This document shows positions 49,078 through 60,070 of a DNA stretch of 64,000 nucleotides, in pieces (the first letter of the stretch is position 1; the number at the start of each line of letters is the position of its first letter). The stretch covers positions 1,260,350 through 1,324,349 of the forward strand of contig RDEW01000013.1 in assembly GCA_011109175.1 (NCBI GenBank), read 5' to 3'. The stretch is from Dicyema japonicum. Taxonomy: Eukaryota; Dicyemida; Rhombozoa; Dicyemidae. The notes beneath the pieces are model-generated. The model ran no database searches. It worked only from the letters and a program-made list of their open reading frames with translations, and was not told the DNA's origin. Made by a program: the position numbers and the translations under genes.

Positions 49078-50093
49078 TTAACCTTGCTGTGTGGTCTTCT
49101 CACAATTCTGCAATAAAGTTAACAAAAACCTGATATTCATAAACTGGAAAGCCCCCCGCAGGGCCGAGTTTGTCATACAAAGAATCCAGGTCTTTGGAAA
49201 TGTCGATCTTCTCCATTTCCTCATACGCACGTGTGTAAATTGGAGAAGTCTCGGTGACTGAGAACTTTTCAAAGACTTCCAAAAGCGACTTGAAGCTGTC
49301 TCGGAGAAAGTTCATGCGTGATTCCTCAAATTTTCGATAACTTTCATAATTCTATTTTATATTCGACTTTTTTACAGCTTCCATGTCCTTCCTAAAGCTC
49401 CCCTCGGCCTCCCTCAGAGTCGATAGCGATTCGTTGTACGCCTTATCCGTTGTCTTCTCCTCCACCACGACCTGGTTGTATTTTTCCAGCTTTTTGGCGT
49501 CCTGCGAATATTATTCAATGGGGGATGTTCGTACCTTGGGAGTCCCGTCGTTTTGAGGCTTCTGTTTGTGGTTGTTTTCTATGGATCTCAGAGAATTGAC
49601 AGCTGAGGAGTACTTTTTCCTTTTATTTTCAGAATCCCCCAGTAATCTCATCCATTGTTTCTCGGTCTATTAATTTTGTGGTGAAAGAAACCTCAAGAAA
49701 ACTGTTTCTTATATCTTTAAGTGGATTCGTCTCCTTTAAATTCTTTCTTTTCCATTCCTTGAAATCCTCATTCATTTGCTTGTTTATTGAAGCACTCATG
49801 TCTTGCTGGGCCTTGGCCATCTGATCGGTCTCGTCAAAGAAACTCATCCAGGCATCTTTGAAGGTCCCCTCTTCCTTGTCTATTCGATTAAATATGTGGT
49901 TGTTACATGAAACCACCTTTTTGAATGATTTTTCTAACAGCTCCTTCATGTCCTTAGCGTACCTCTCACTGAGTCGGGCCCTTTCCCTAGCGAATTCTTC
50001 CAATAACATGACCAAGTTGATTCCATTCTTTATTTTTTCAAGACAGCCCTCATATCCCCTTGGTTTCCAAAAATTATTTTCCTGTGATCCCAT
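49078..50093 (-). CDS. F-BAR domain protein (PSTPIP/PACSIN/GAS7-like), no SH3
   Basis: Membrane-curving, coiled-coil F-BAR protein; relatives act at the plasma membrane and in endocytosis or cytokinesis. The protein starts MGSQENNFWKPRGYEGCLEK and continues IKNGINLVMLLEEFARERAR and LSERYAKDMKELLEKSFKKV, the N-terminal FCH signature. Long charged helices follow (GTFKDAWMSFFDETDQMAKA, KKYSSAVNSLRSIE, KLEKYNQVVVEEKTTDKAY, FRKDMEANYESYRKFEESRM, FKSLLEVFEKF). Minus-strand introns restoring one frame: 49667-49691 (25 nt), 49502-49534 (33), 49352-49375 (24) and 49108-49129 (22). The ~295-residue product ends soon after the F-BAR helices (FPVYEYQ, CEKTTQQG), so the SH3 usual in PACSIN and GAS7 is absent. 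No frame correction is needed, so the gene looks intact. Confidence 0.85.
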
Positions 50094-50099
50094 CTGAGC

Positions 50100-51105
50100 G
50101 AATATTTCGGTTAAGTGGTTTTTATTTGTTCAAATTAAAATTATTATTATTTTCAAATTTGAAATAATTAATTTTTATTTTTAAATTCAATAAATTGGAA
50201 AAAAATATAATTTTTGGAAATTTTCGTTTCCTTGTATATTACTAATTTAGACTATTTTAGGGTGTTTTAAGTGAAACAGTCTATATTTCTTTAAATTAAG
50301 ATAAAAACTCATTGTGACGTTTTAATTCCATGAATATCTGACCTATCGATTTAGGTTTTTTCTAATGGTAATGTGTGTACGATTCTTCTGAAGGATTTCC
50401 TACTGTTCTGCACCTTCTTTGAATTCTATGAGGTCTCATATGAACCTCCAGTCTCACGAGACGCTCATTAACCATCAACGAACTTTATTACAGAAATAAA
50501 TATTCTATTTTTTATGTTTCTTGTAACACAAGTCATCCACAGCTGGGACTCTCCCATGCGATCTCAGATTCCTCTTATGATTCATTTCTCACAGTGATGT
50601 ATGGTACTAGAGAAACCTAGTGCCTTGTCGGAATATTAAAGGACATCTCTCCCCTACTCCACTGAAGGTGTTCACACAATGGATGGATTTGTGTTTGGTG
50701 AGGATTCGCCTTACTTTGACCGTTGAAACTAGATAAACCATAATTACACGTTTATTGATTCTATCCTCTTTCAGTAAATCAGGGGTTGTTAAATGAATAT
50801 ATGAAACTTGCCACAGGCTCATTTGGAGATTGTGACAAAATTACGGGGTCTTACGCTTGTGTTATGGATGACACGTGCTCTTCCGTTAACGTGGTGTCAT
50901 TTTCCATCACACCAACTTTTAGCCAGTAATCGAACAAAATATTTCGATCCTTTGGAAAATGATTTGATGACCTAATAGTATAAAATTGGTCACCTCTCAA
51001 TGACGAAGATAATCGACTACCACATTCAAATTCCATCTCCCCCATTAACAACCAAATCAAAACACCCATAACTTTAACCCAAAGGCCTTAATTAGAATTT
51101 GTGTT
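50100..51105. other. Sequence upstream of the F-BAR gene, no recognised gene
   Basis: The first 200 bp upstream of the F-BAR start are very AT-rich and probably hold its promoter. The frames at 50607-50822 and 50851-51069 (minus) match no family I know. Confidence 0.35.
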
Positions 51106-51109
51106 TTGT

Positions 51110-51295
51110 TCATGAAGCATTTTGACAAAAAGTAGAAATCCAGTCGTGCATCATTTTGAGGCGTGATCGAATGGGCTCAGTCTCCTGAAATGGTTCTAAG
51201 AATGCTATCTTTGTAATCGAAGGCAGGTATGATTCTCTTTTGTCTGTGGAAAGCCAAAAGGCTGTGGGCTGTAGGGAATTGTGACTGACCGTCAT
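51110..51295 (-). mobile_element. LINE C-terminal fragment
   Basis: The minus frame reads LSTDKRESYLPSITKI and RLKMMHDWIST, the same order as at 3440-3740 and 60071-60415. It is a short, truncated remnant. Confidence 0.5.
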
Positions 51296-51299
51296 GAAC

Positions 51300-52480
51300 T
51301 GATTGGGAGAATTTCTTATTTTCCAGCTGGAGAGGTTTTTAGAAAGCTATTAATCTTTAGTGAGAGTTTGAGTCTTTTTTATTTTTTTCGTGGTTCATTA
51401 TACTGGAAGAATAGAATTTATTGTGGTAATTGCCTTTATTGCTTTATTTTGCGGGAATTCCAAGGTGATTATTAGAAAAATTTTTCACAGCTATAACTTC
51501 CAAATATAAATTTCATTCAAATATCTAGTAGTAACAACATTCGGAAGACTACTAATATCTGAAAAATTTTTCCTATTTTACTTTTTCATTTTAGCACTTT
51601 TAACAAAAACGATTGGATTATCAGAGAATGCTCATTCCATTCGGAGACAACGATAAGATGGTGAGACAAGTAACATGTTTTAAAGATTTTTTCAAGTTCC
51701 TCTGCTGGAATGTTGTAATTTTTGGAAACTCCTCCACTTGGGAAAAGATCTTTTTGATAAGCTGGTCAGGCATTGGGGTTTTTCAGAGTTAGGTAGATCT
51801 AATGACGATTCTAGTAATCGAAAAAGTAAATAACAGATTGACTGTTTGTAAGAATAAAAATTACAAATTGTCAATTTAAACCTGAAATTGACAATTTTAA
51901 GTTGTTTGTGAATTCTACTTACAAAAAACTGATGAATCAAATGCGACCACTATATGAGATCAAATCAGTTTGATAGAATGGCTCCTTGTTTCCTCTGTCT
52001 CCTTGATGACCCCAAAACGATCATCTCTCGTCTTATCTCAATTTTGCACTACAGTGGATCACCTTGATTGATCTTCGTGAACATCCACCTTAGCCGCTGG
52101 TTGTTTCTACATGAAGGGACTTAGGTGAATAAAGACAATCTCAAAATGGTAATCATTGATTGTCCTAAATAGCTATTAATCATTTTCTGTCATTTATAAA
52201 CATTCTGAATCATTTAACTATTAATATGAGTGTAATCGATTCTAATAATTGTCCGTGCTGAATTGCACTTTAATGTAAACTCGAAAAAATATTCCACATA
52301 ATTAACACACTCAAACCACACTCCAATCTACCAAAAATTCAAATGCAAACAAAATTGGAGGAATAGTAAATCCAACCGGAAATATTGATTAGTGAATATC
52401 AAAAACTCAATAAAATGTGTCATATTAATATTATTTATTATCGTTGTAATATAAATTGCCTAATTGTCCAAGAATCTACT
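51300..52480. other. No recognised gene; promoter region of the exchanger gene
   Basis: Minus-strand frames around 51580-51940 include a possible exon-like stretch (IPAEELEKIFKTCYLS) that I cannot assign. The last 300 bp before 52483 are AT-rich and presumably hold the exchanger promoter. Confidence 0.3.
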
Positions 52481-52482
52481 AA

Positions 52483-54249
52483 ATGTCCCTAACACAGATA
52501 TTACCCATTTTTGCAGTATTTTCAGTCCAGACAAGCCAGAGTATTGAAAACATTCACCTTTTGAGTATAAATTCCAACAACAGTTGTGCCGATACTGTGA
52601 GTGGAGACTACCCGATTGATATATTTGATAAATGTATGAGAAGACAAGGCGCAGTGATTCTGCACGTGGTCGGAGTTGTGTACATGTTTATGGCCTTGGC
52701 TATTGTTTGTGATGAGTATTTTGTCCCCTCACTCGAAATCATAGCAGAACGATTGAAAATAAGTGAAGACGTTGCCGGGGCCACGTTCATGGCGGCTGGA
52801 GGAAGTGCTCCTGAGTTATTTACTTCAATAATCGGTGTCTTCTTGGCAAAGAGTAACGTGGGGATCGGAACGATTGTGGGTTCAGCTGTATTCAATATTA
52901 TGTTTGTCATAAGCATATGCACGTTGGCCAGTACGACTGTGCTTGTACTCTCCTGGTGGCCACTCTTCCGCGACTCGAGCATTTATACGGTGTCTTTGGT
53001 GATGACGGTCCTGTTTTTCCGTGACGGATTGATTTTTTGGTGGGAAGCCCTAATTTTGTTTATTTGGTACATAATTTACGTCGTTGTGATGAAATATAAC
53101 ACAGCAATCGAAACTTTTGTCAAAACTAAAATTCTCCGCAAGAAACCATCACCACCAGAATTAAGAAGAGATTCCTCCGTATTTCCGTATTTCTTAGATT
53201 AGGTGTCAATAATTCATGGAAGAAGGTCACAATTTAGACGCGGAATTTACCAGTTAATCGTCCGCTCCACAGAATCTGCTGCTCAGCCGAAAGGTTAACT
53301 TTTAATCCTATAAATCTGCTTTCGCGGTTAAGCGCTGCAAATTCTAGTTTGATTGCTTATTCTAAGAATTCGCCTTGGCCCAAGTCGTGAAATCAAAGAT
53401 GAGACAGGTCGCCGATGAGAGAGATAAGCTCAAACCAGTTGACTCGTATTTTATTGCAGGACACAAATCCGAAGGATAAAAACGAGACACCCGTTGATTT
53501 GAGTAATAATGAAGACCCCCACAGAGTGATATTCACAGTCGATATGATCAGCTTAGGTTTCGTTTGTAGAAGATCAGAAAAGCGTGTTTACTTTCCCTGA
53601 AACGACCCTGCAGAGACTGGCCTTCGTTTTTCTACTTCCAATTACATTTCTGCTGTTTATTTCGATTCCAGACGTTAAAAGAAAGGTAAATTGTAGCACG
53701 TGTTTGTAGAGTTTGCAGAAATATGCTGCCTTCTCGTTTGTAATGAGCATTTTGTGGATCGCCGTGTTCTCATATTTGATGGTTTGGTGGGCCAACCAGA
53801 TTGGGGTTACTGTTGGAATCCCCGATACTGTTTTCTGTTTGTTTATAGTTTAGGTTATGGGATTGACGATTCTGGCTGCCGGGACAAGTATTCCAGACTT
53901 GATTAGCAGCTATGTTGTGGCTAAGAAGGGATTCGGGGATATGGCTGTGTCGAGTTCTGTGGGCAGTAATATATTCGATTCCTGTGTTGGGTAGGACTTT
54001 GATTAATTTAGTTTGCCCTTTCCCTGGCTGATTTACTGGGCTGTGTTCAAAACGCCAGTAAATGTGAACAGTAATGGACTAGTCTGCTCGATTTCATTAC
54101 TGCTAGCAATGCTAGTCTTAGTAATTATCATAATTGCTGCTTTTCGTTGGAAATTGTCGAAAATCCTTGGACTAACCATGCTAATGGGGTATGCAGTCTT
54201 TATTGTGCTCTCCTTACTTCTCGAATATAAAATAATTAATTGCTCATAA
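52483..54249 (+). CDS. K+-dependent Na+/Ca2+ exchanger (SLC24/NCKX)
   Basis: Antiporter that extrudes Ca2+ and K+ in exchange for Na+. Exon 1 is a 239-codon frame with a hydrophobic N-terminus (likely signal or TM0), a short extracellular part with YPIDIFD, then [17 protein letters not shown]. The alpha-1 repeat is [17 protein letters not shown] with [11 protein letters not shown]; the usual GSSAPE is GGSAPE here. The second half holds [18 protein letters not shown], the TM block [20 protein letters not shown], and the alpha-2 repeat [18 protein letters not shown] with [18 protein letters not shown]. It ends in two or three helices. Introns: 53179-53202 (24 nt), 53438-53459 (22), 53526-53556 (31), 53686-53709 (24), 53830-53853 (24) and 53991-54011 (21). 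The joins between about 53290 and 53400 are unresolved. The central loop, with [11 protein letters not shown] as in NCKX1/2, is short for the family. Confidence 0.92.
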
Positions 54250-54504
54250 TCTAATCATTCGTGTGTTGTTTTACTTTACAGTTCAATTACAACAAAGCTT
54301 TCATGATGAATCAGTTACCATGACAACTAATTTGGTTCTTTGATGAAATATAGTAAGTTCAGTTAAATTATTAATGACAAATAAAGTGATCAGATGGTCG
54401 TACAGCGCCGACCTGACTGCGTGGCTATTCTCTCTGAGGATAGCGAGCGTGATTAGCTTAATTACAGGGATCTCCTGATCGTGTAGAAATCCGATTCCCT
54501 AGAT

Positions 54505-55270
54505 TAGTGGTTCCCTACTTGGGTTCAGCGAAATTTATTATAAATTATTTAATAATAGTTTTTAATTAATAAAATTAAAAATTTATTTAAACATCCACTC
54601 TTATATATTGATTCTGTGATGAGAATGAGAGACAATAATTGCATAAGAGATTCCAAAAAATATTAACTAAAAGGTTTTTTTATAATTATAATTTTAGAAA
54701 AGAAAATATGGTGAAAGCTACTTTTCATATGGGTTATCTCAGATCGGATCTGACGGCAGAATGTGTAATAAGCGATCATATACTGAAGTGCTTCTCAAAC
54801 GGTGTGCCACGAGACCATGTCAAATAATATTTTTGACTGCATGAAAAAAAAGTATTTTTCACTTCAAATAGGTGAATCTACTGATATTGGGGAATTGCTC
54901 AGTTATTATTTTTTACAGGGAAAACGTGTGACCAGGACATTTTTAATTTAGTAATTGAATATTTTCATTTAAACAAATTGTCTCTTCAAAGTTGTGTTGG
55001 TATTTGTACTGATGGTGCTCCTTCTATGGTTGGTTGTATAAGGGGTTAAAGGAAAAGAATCCCAAAATTTTTCTAAACATTGTTTTCTACATCGGGAAGC
55101 TCTCGTTTCCAAAACATTGCCTAAGGATTTGAAATTTGTATTGGATACTATTGTTAAAATGGTCAATTTATCAAGACTCGTGCATTGAAATAAGTATTTT
55201 TCACAAATTTGTTAGAAATGGGATCAAAATATTCAAATATAATCGTTGGCTTTCAAGGGTGAGTTTTATC
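54505..55270 (+). mobile_element. Second hAT remnant (ZBED5/FAM200-like)
   Basis: A left-end-like tagtggttccctacttggg at 54505 resembles the hAT terminus at 20390. The plus strand reads FSLQIGESTDIGELL, then CTDGAPSMVG-like sequence in broken frames, and KHCFLHREALVSKTLPK. It is closely related to the hAT at 20390-21715 (HCFLHREALVAKT) but diverged and lacks a recognisable right end. Confidence 0.7.
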
Positions 55271-55279
55271 TCAAGCGTA

Positions 55280-56260
55280 TGAACTAAGTCATGAATTGTT
55301 TTATGTGAAGGATATTCCGAGTATTGTAATTTGTAATGGATAAGTTATTTTGTTCTGAATCAAGTAAATACAAACATGCATGGAAAACGTGAAATTTTTT
55401 AACGTCAACATACAAATTAAAAGCATAACTGTGAAATCAATTATTGAAAAACAATTGATCTACTAAAGTCACTGGTGATCTACCAACTTCATAAATGGCA
55501 ATTTAACTTTTTTTAACAAAACGCTCAATCGTTAGTTTTCACGAATGTTTCACAGTAGGAGTACGTAAGTTACCATAAAGGGAAGTTCCTTAAAATACTG
55601 CAACAGGAGCAAGATTTCTAGGCCTCCATAACACAAATTATTCTCTTTCTCAAGGACAACTTGAAAACTCATCAAATCATTCATATTCTTAAGGTGAAGC
55701 ACAAATTTTACTGAGGGGCTAATTGCTTTACGAATTCATGAAGGTCGTTATCATGTACCCATAAGGGCAAGTTGTTCAACACAATTTCGGAAGATCTAAT
55801 CGGATTTAACTAAAGCAATGGTTTCCAAGACCATAAGGTGAAGTAGCATCCATATGTTCATTAAAGTTCCTTTATCCCCTCCTTTCTGAATTCGAGGCGG
55901 AAGATCCCTGAGCCTTTGTGGTTCAATCTGATAAATCCCGTCAATTCGAACGAGTACAGCACGTTATAAATTTTGATAGCTCCCATAATCGATGTGACAA
56001 AAATCTGTATAAACACATTGCCAGATTATTCAAAAGCTGGAGGATCATGAGGAATATACTACGTTTTAGTTTCTGTTGATGTGAAAACTGTCTGGATCTC
56101 GTCTTCAATCCTTTTCACAGTATTAGCTTCTGTAGCTGGAAAAGTGATAACTTTTACTGTCGCACTGTTTGATACAGTTGAACTAACTTTTGAGCCACTT
56201 TTTCCTGCCATCGTCACAAAGACTTCACAACCACGTTTTTTCAAGAATAGTTGTGTACTT
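55280..56260. other. No recognised gene
   Basis: Frames are short and broken. A minus frame at 56059-56244 (Ser/Thr/Val-rich) matches nothing I recognise. Confidence 0.3.
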
Positions 56261-56264
56261 TTGA

Positions 56265-56335
56265 TCCCTGCCAGGCATTGGGCGTCTCATTAGTAAGGTG
56301 GATCCAATTACGCCTTCAGACGTAATTTTTTTTAT
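56265..56335 (-). repeat. Interspersed repeat family, short fragment
   Basis: The block ccaggcattgggcgtc...ggtggatcc matches the middle of the copies at 27717-27975 and 62203-62485. Confidence 0.55.
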
Positions 56336-56689
56336 ATATTTTATTTATATAATTAAAATAAAATGTAAAATTAATAATTCAAAAAATCTGTGTTGTATGT
56401 CACGGGATACAGTTCTTCTAGTTATCGAAGTAGAGACATATCACATGAACGGTAATTAATAAAAACACATTGATAGATCAAGAAGGCGTCGTTCTAATAG
56501 AAGACATAGTCCTGAAGATAGATGACAAAGAAAAGACTACTCTCGCAGTCACTAGTACTATTTTCTCATTATTGTGTTATAAACTGATTATATTTCTTTC
56601 ATAGTAATTATTATATATTTCCAAATAATTATTCTAATATGGCCTGATGCTATTCTTATATCCCCTTATTGTGCTCAATGCTTCAAGAG

Positions 56690-56760
56690 CACGCATGACA
56701 ATGTTGTTCATAGCAGCGTGCGGGGTGTTCCTCTTGCACGCACTCCTTTTGCACGAAAGC
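56690..56760 (-). mobile_element. Short copy of the GC-rich retrotransposon ORF
   Basis: The block gacaatgttgttcatagc and the following tcctcttgcacg...ctccttttgcacga match 28733-28798. Only the 5' edge of the ORF is present. Confidence 0.7.
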
Positions 56761-56767
56761 GGATTCT

Positions 56768-57295
56768 CATGATAAACTTTATTTATTCTACTAATTATGT
56801 TTAACTATATTTTGATACATCGTAAGTTAGTAATCCTCAGCATTACATTAAACTTATATTATTTCCACGATGAAAGTTATTTAGCTTACCAATATGGTTG
56901 ACTACATATGATAATTCGTAAAATTATTCTCCTTCATATTACACTAAACTTTAATATTTCCATGATAACTGTTGTTTAGCTGACCAATTATGCGTAAGTA
57001 CATTTTGATCCTTTTAATGTTGCTTTTACAATTTTTTATTAAACAGATCTTCCATGATAAAGTTCGTTTAGCCACCAAATATGGTTAATTACTATTTGAT
57101 GCACCATAAAATTATTTACGTCTGCCAATTTAGCTAAGCATATAAAATTTCCATGAAAGTTTGTTTAGCTTACCACTTATGGTTAATCACTGATTGATGC
57201 ATCGCATAATTATTTAAATATAATATTCCCATGATATACTTTATTTAGCCTACCAATATGCTTACCTGCATTTGTTGCATCTTAAAATTTTTCCT
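56768..57295 (+). repeat. Tandem array, six degenerate ~80-100-bp units
   Basis: Units beginning at or near catgataaa..tttatttagc start at about 56768, 56866, 56961, 57053, 57152 and 57230. Each contains a ccaatatggttaa-like block and a ttgatgcatcgtaaaatta-like block. The units have diverged, so the array is old. It ends within about 100 bp of the first recognised exon of the RBM5-like gene. Confidence 0.85.
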
Positions 57296-57375
57296 TACCT
57301 ATCATACTTGTGTGTTTTTTAATAAATATCAACAACTTCCTCTTTTTGTTACTGGATAGTATTTACCCTTAGATT

Positions 57376-58665
57376 ATGGATAATATCTCTGATCAACGAC
57401 CTCACTCTATTAGACTCCTCCCAGGTTGTCCGTACTCCCATTCAAGGGACCTCAGGTGCCTTGGTTGAATTTAAAAACACTCAGGATGCCCAACAGTGGA
57501 TGAACACATGCAAGGTACCACAACCGTTCTAACACAGGCGACATGGTCTTTAATGGGTCAGTATAATGTCCCTCTTACCTACGCTGACTCCCAACCCCTC
57601 GAGGAGATGCAGGACTGGACATGTAGTAAGGTAGTCGTCTCCCTTGTGAGCACAGTGTCATATATACAACTTCAAAAAGAGGAACTTTTGCTTTCGGTGT
57701 AATATATCCCGCCAAGAATTCTTCGCCAATGTGAGGGAGAACCAAGTAGCGAGTGATTCTAGCTTCAGTACTTTGATAATATGTAGCCCTCATATTGAGA
57801 GGACTGGATGAATTGACTGAGAGAGTTCCTTAATTTCGCGGTTTTTTAGAATAACCATACCCCCTCATGAATGTGCACGTGGTTAGGGATAGAGACACTC
57901 AAAAGTCAAAAGGATTTGCATTTGCCGAGTTATCCACCATCTCAGAAACTTCTGCCGTGGTGGAAGAGATATCTTTCGGTGGGAAAAGGTTGAGGGCTTA
58001 TGGAAAAGATGTGCAAGTCGACTTTGCACGTGACTTATTCGACTCGATGTATGGCGGAGAGTTACACTAAATGAATTCGATGGAGAATTGGCCAAAGAAG
58101 CAAGAATAGCCGGGTGGCATAATGGTTAGGTGTCGGGCTAAAGTGACTTAGGTTACAGGTTCGATTCTCGCTGCTGTTCACCTGGTGAAGGTCCACGCAT
58201 CTACGATGCCAAAATGGTTTGACGAGTGACGCCGTCATCAGTGGATACTCACTGCGGAACTGGATTGTCTAGAAAGGAGTACCAAGCCGGCACGAGCTAT
58301 GTTGGAGCAGCCCAGGCATCGATGAATAAGTGTAGATTAAAAGAAAATCTTGTTGTACTCAGAACCGTGTGATTTTGGTGTTATTCATTCCATTAGACTC
58401 TTCCAGTAGATTACTGTGTCTTCTATGTAAAAGACAGTTTAATAGTCGTGATGTGTTGGAAAAGCATGTCAGATTGTCACAATTGCATGCGGTTGACCTT
58501 TTGATTGATTTCTAGAAAAATCTAGAAGCTTTGAATAAACCACATGGGACGACTAAGAGAGGGAATTTTGTCGATGTATCGGACGAGTCCAGTCAACGAC
58601 AATATCGTGATAAGGAAAGGCGTGATAAATATGGAGTGTTTGAGCCACCTGGTGATGTTTCCTAA
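57376..58665 (+). CDS. RBM5/6/10-like splicing factor (RRM, RanBP2 finger, RRM, C2H2)
   Basis: RNA-binding protein of the RBM5/RBM6/RBM10 family, which regulates 3' splice-site use in the nucleus. In order: the second half of RRM1 (GTSGALVEFKNTQDAQQWM), the linker YNVPLTYADSQP, a RanBP2-type zinc finger DWTCSK-CHIYNFKKRNFCF-RCN with four cysteines, RRM2 (TLILRGLDELTER; NVHVVRDRDTQKSKGFAFAE; VQVDFARD), a C2H2 finger LLCLLCKRQFNSRDVLEKHV then RLSQLH, and the family's RDKERRDKYGVFEPP motif. Introns: 57425-57446 (22 nt), 57515-57537 (23), 57631-57655 (25), 57753-57786 (34), 57825-57849 (25), 58369-58406 (38) and 58492-58515 (24). The exon with the RNP2 of RRM1 was not found, so the start is uncertain. 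RRM2 needs one extra C in the run near 57860. A SINE lies at 58108-58278. No OCRE or G-patch is visible before the stop after GDVS. Confidence 0.85.
58108..58278 (+). mobile_element. tRNA-derived SINE, 3'-truncated, within the RBM5-like gene
   Basis: The head (gccgggtggcataatggtta) and B-box (ggttcgattc) are colinear with 42134-42464, as is the body up to gtctagaaagga. The tail is absent. It lies between the RRM2 exon and the C2H2 exon, on the same strand as the gene. I could not identify a target duplication. Confidence 0.85.
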
Positions 58666-58669
58666 ATTA

Positions 58670-58935
58670 CATTTTCTTTAATTAATAAGTTTCCTAAATG
58701 TGAATTGTGACATCTTAATATGACTGGTATTAACTGTTTCGTAACATGTTGAAATAGTGGAATTGTTTAAATTAAGATTAATAAATAAGTCATTATCGTT
58801 ATAAACGCCTGACCCTTGCAACCTACTCCAAGGTGCCTCTGGAATTCTTGCACATGTTATTTAAGTCATACAATCTTAGACGAAGGGAGAAGCAGACAGA
58901 ACATCTTACTATCCATTCGGTGATTAATTTGTCAT
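58670..58935. other. Downstream flank of the RBM5-like gene
   Basis: AT-rich, with aataaa-type motifs near 58780 that could serve polyadenylation. No gene was seen. Confidence 0.3.
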
Positions 58936-58939
58936 AGTT

Positions 58940-59300
58940 ACTGCAGACAGTAATTTCTTTTCATGACGTCTTCAGAAACCCTAACGAAAAGACCTAATTT
59001 CATTAATATCAACAATCTAGGTTTTAAAAAGTTCATGGACCACATCCAAGTTGATTCTACGCTAACTATACAGATACCGGAGTCCTTCCTTGTCACTTGA
59101 GTCATTGTCCACGTCGTCAGCATACGCAACTTAACTTTATCAATGTAAACTTTCTGAGGTCGCGCAAAGGTGATTCCAAGAAACGACGAATAATAACTGA
59201 GGTAGACGACCACTAGAGGTATGCCGATTGCTGCATCTATTTCACGGGACAGAGGTTTTCCAAAACAGATACTGTCGAAAATTATGGTGGGATAACATAC
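58940..59300 (-). mobile_element. LINE RT remnant
   Basis: The minus strand contains VAYADDVDNDSSDKEGLRYL-like sequence (motif C with YADD) preceded by GIPLVVVYL where a motif-B GIPQGDSLSP..F..YL is expected. It is heavily decayed. Confidence 0.6.
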
Positions 59301-60060
59301 AAATATTACTTAAGGTCCGTCATAACCGTCTAAGCATGAATTGGACATATTTAACAACCACAAAAATATGTAAAAAAATTAAAAATTAACTTCTAATGAA
59401 AATATATCCAGTTCCCACGGTCGGAGTGAGGCACATCTGATAAAGCATCACGTAAAACCATATTTGTCATTTCGGGTACTTTTCCACTGAAGTGGGAATA
59501 ATCGTTTAGGACGCTGCAACGCGTCTCCTAATTTAAGTGGATCCCAAGAAGCCTCTAAAAAACTGAAGAAGGCAAAGAATAGATACCTAGGCATTCGAAC
59601 CCATAACAAATCGCTGTGAGAACTTCTTTTGTGACCAAATCTATTTTAAAATAGTCCAATACAGTTTCCGCCTCTGAAGAAAGGTGGAGAAGTAGATCTC
59701 ATTTTTATCACATGTCCCACCGTTGCGGATATAACTTCATTCTTAGGTGTAAGAGTATTCATAATGGTAACCTTCATTAGTTAGTTAAGTAACTCCAGCC
59801 TCACTAACTTATAGGAAGCCAGCAGCTATTATGTAGGACGCAGCACATGTTGGTCGCTTTCATAGATCGTCAGTTGCAGCAATGTGGAGAATCGTTGTGC
59901 CAATTCAAGACATTCAAATAAATGATTTATAATCAACACGTGGAGGTTGCAAAAAGGACAGAGTATATCATATGTTGGTAGATATGGGTGGTGCTTACAT
60001 TGTAGACGAGTCAGGTTTACTCAGACGTCCCTTGGAAGAGAGGATTCTGATTGTCTATTG
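59300..60060. other. Decayed repeat sequence
   Basis: No open frame of note. A ~35-bp block at 59778-59815 is the inverse of 44893-44930. It may be the far end of the LINE remnant, but I cannot show this. Confidence 0.3.
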
Positions 60061-60070
60061 GAGGAGGGGG

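Noticed and set aside
56768-57295. A CRISPR-like or tRNA cluster
   Set aside because: Whole units repeat with gradual drift. There are no short identical repeats with unrelated spacers and no cloverleaf.
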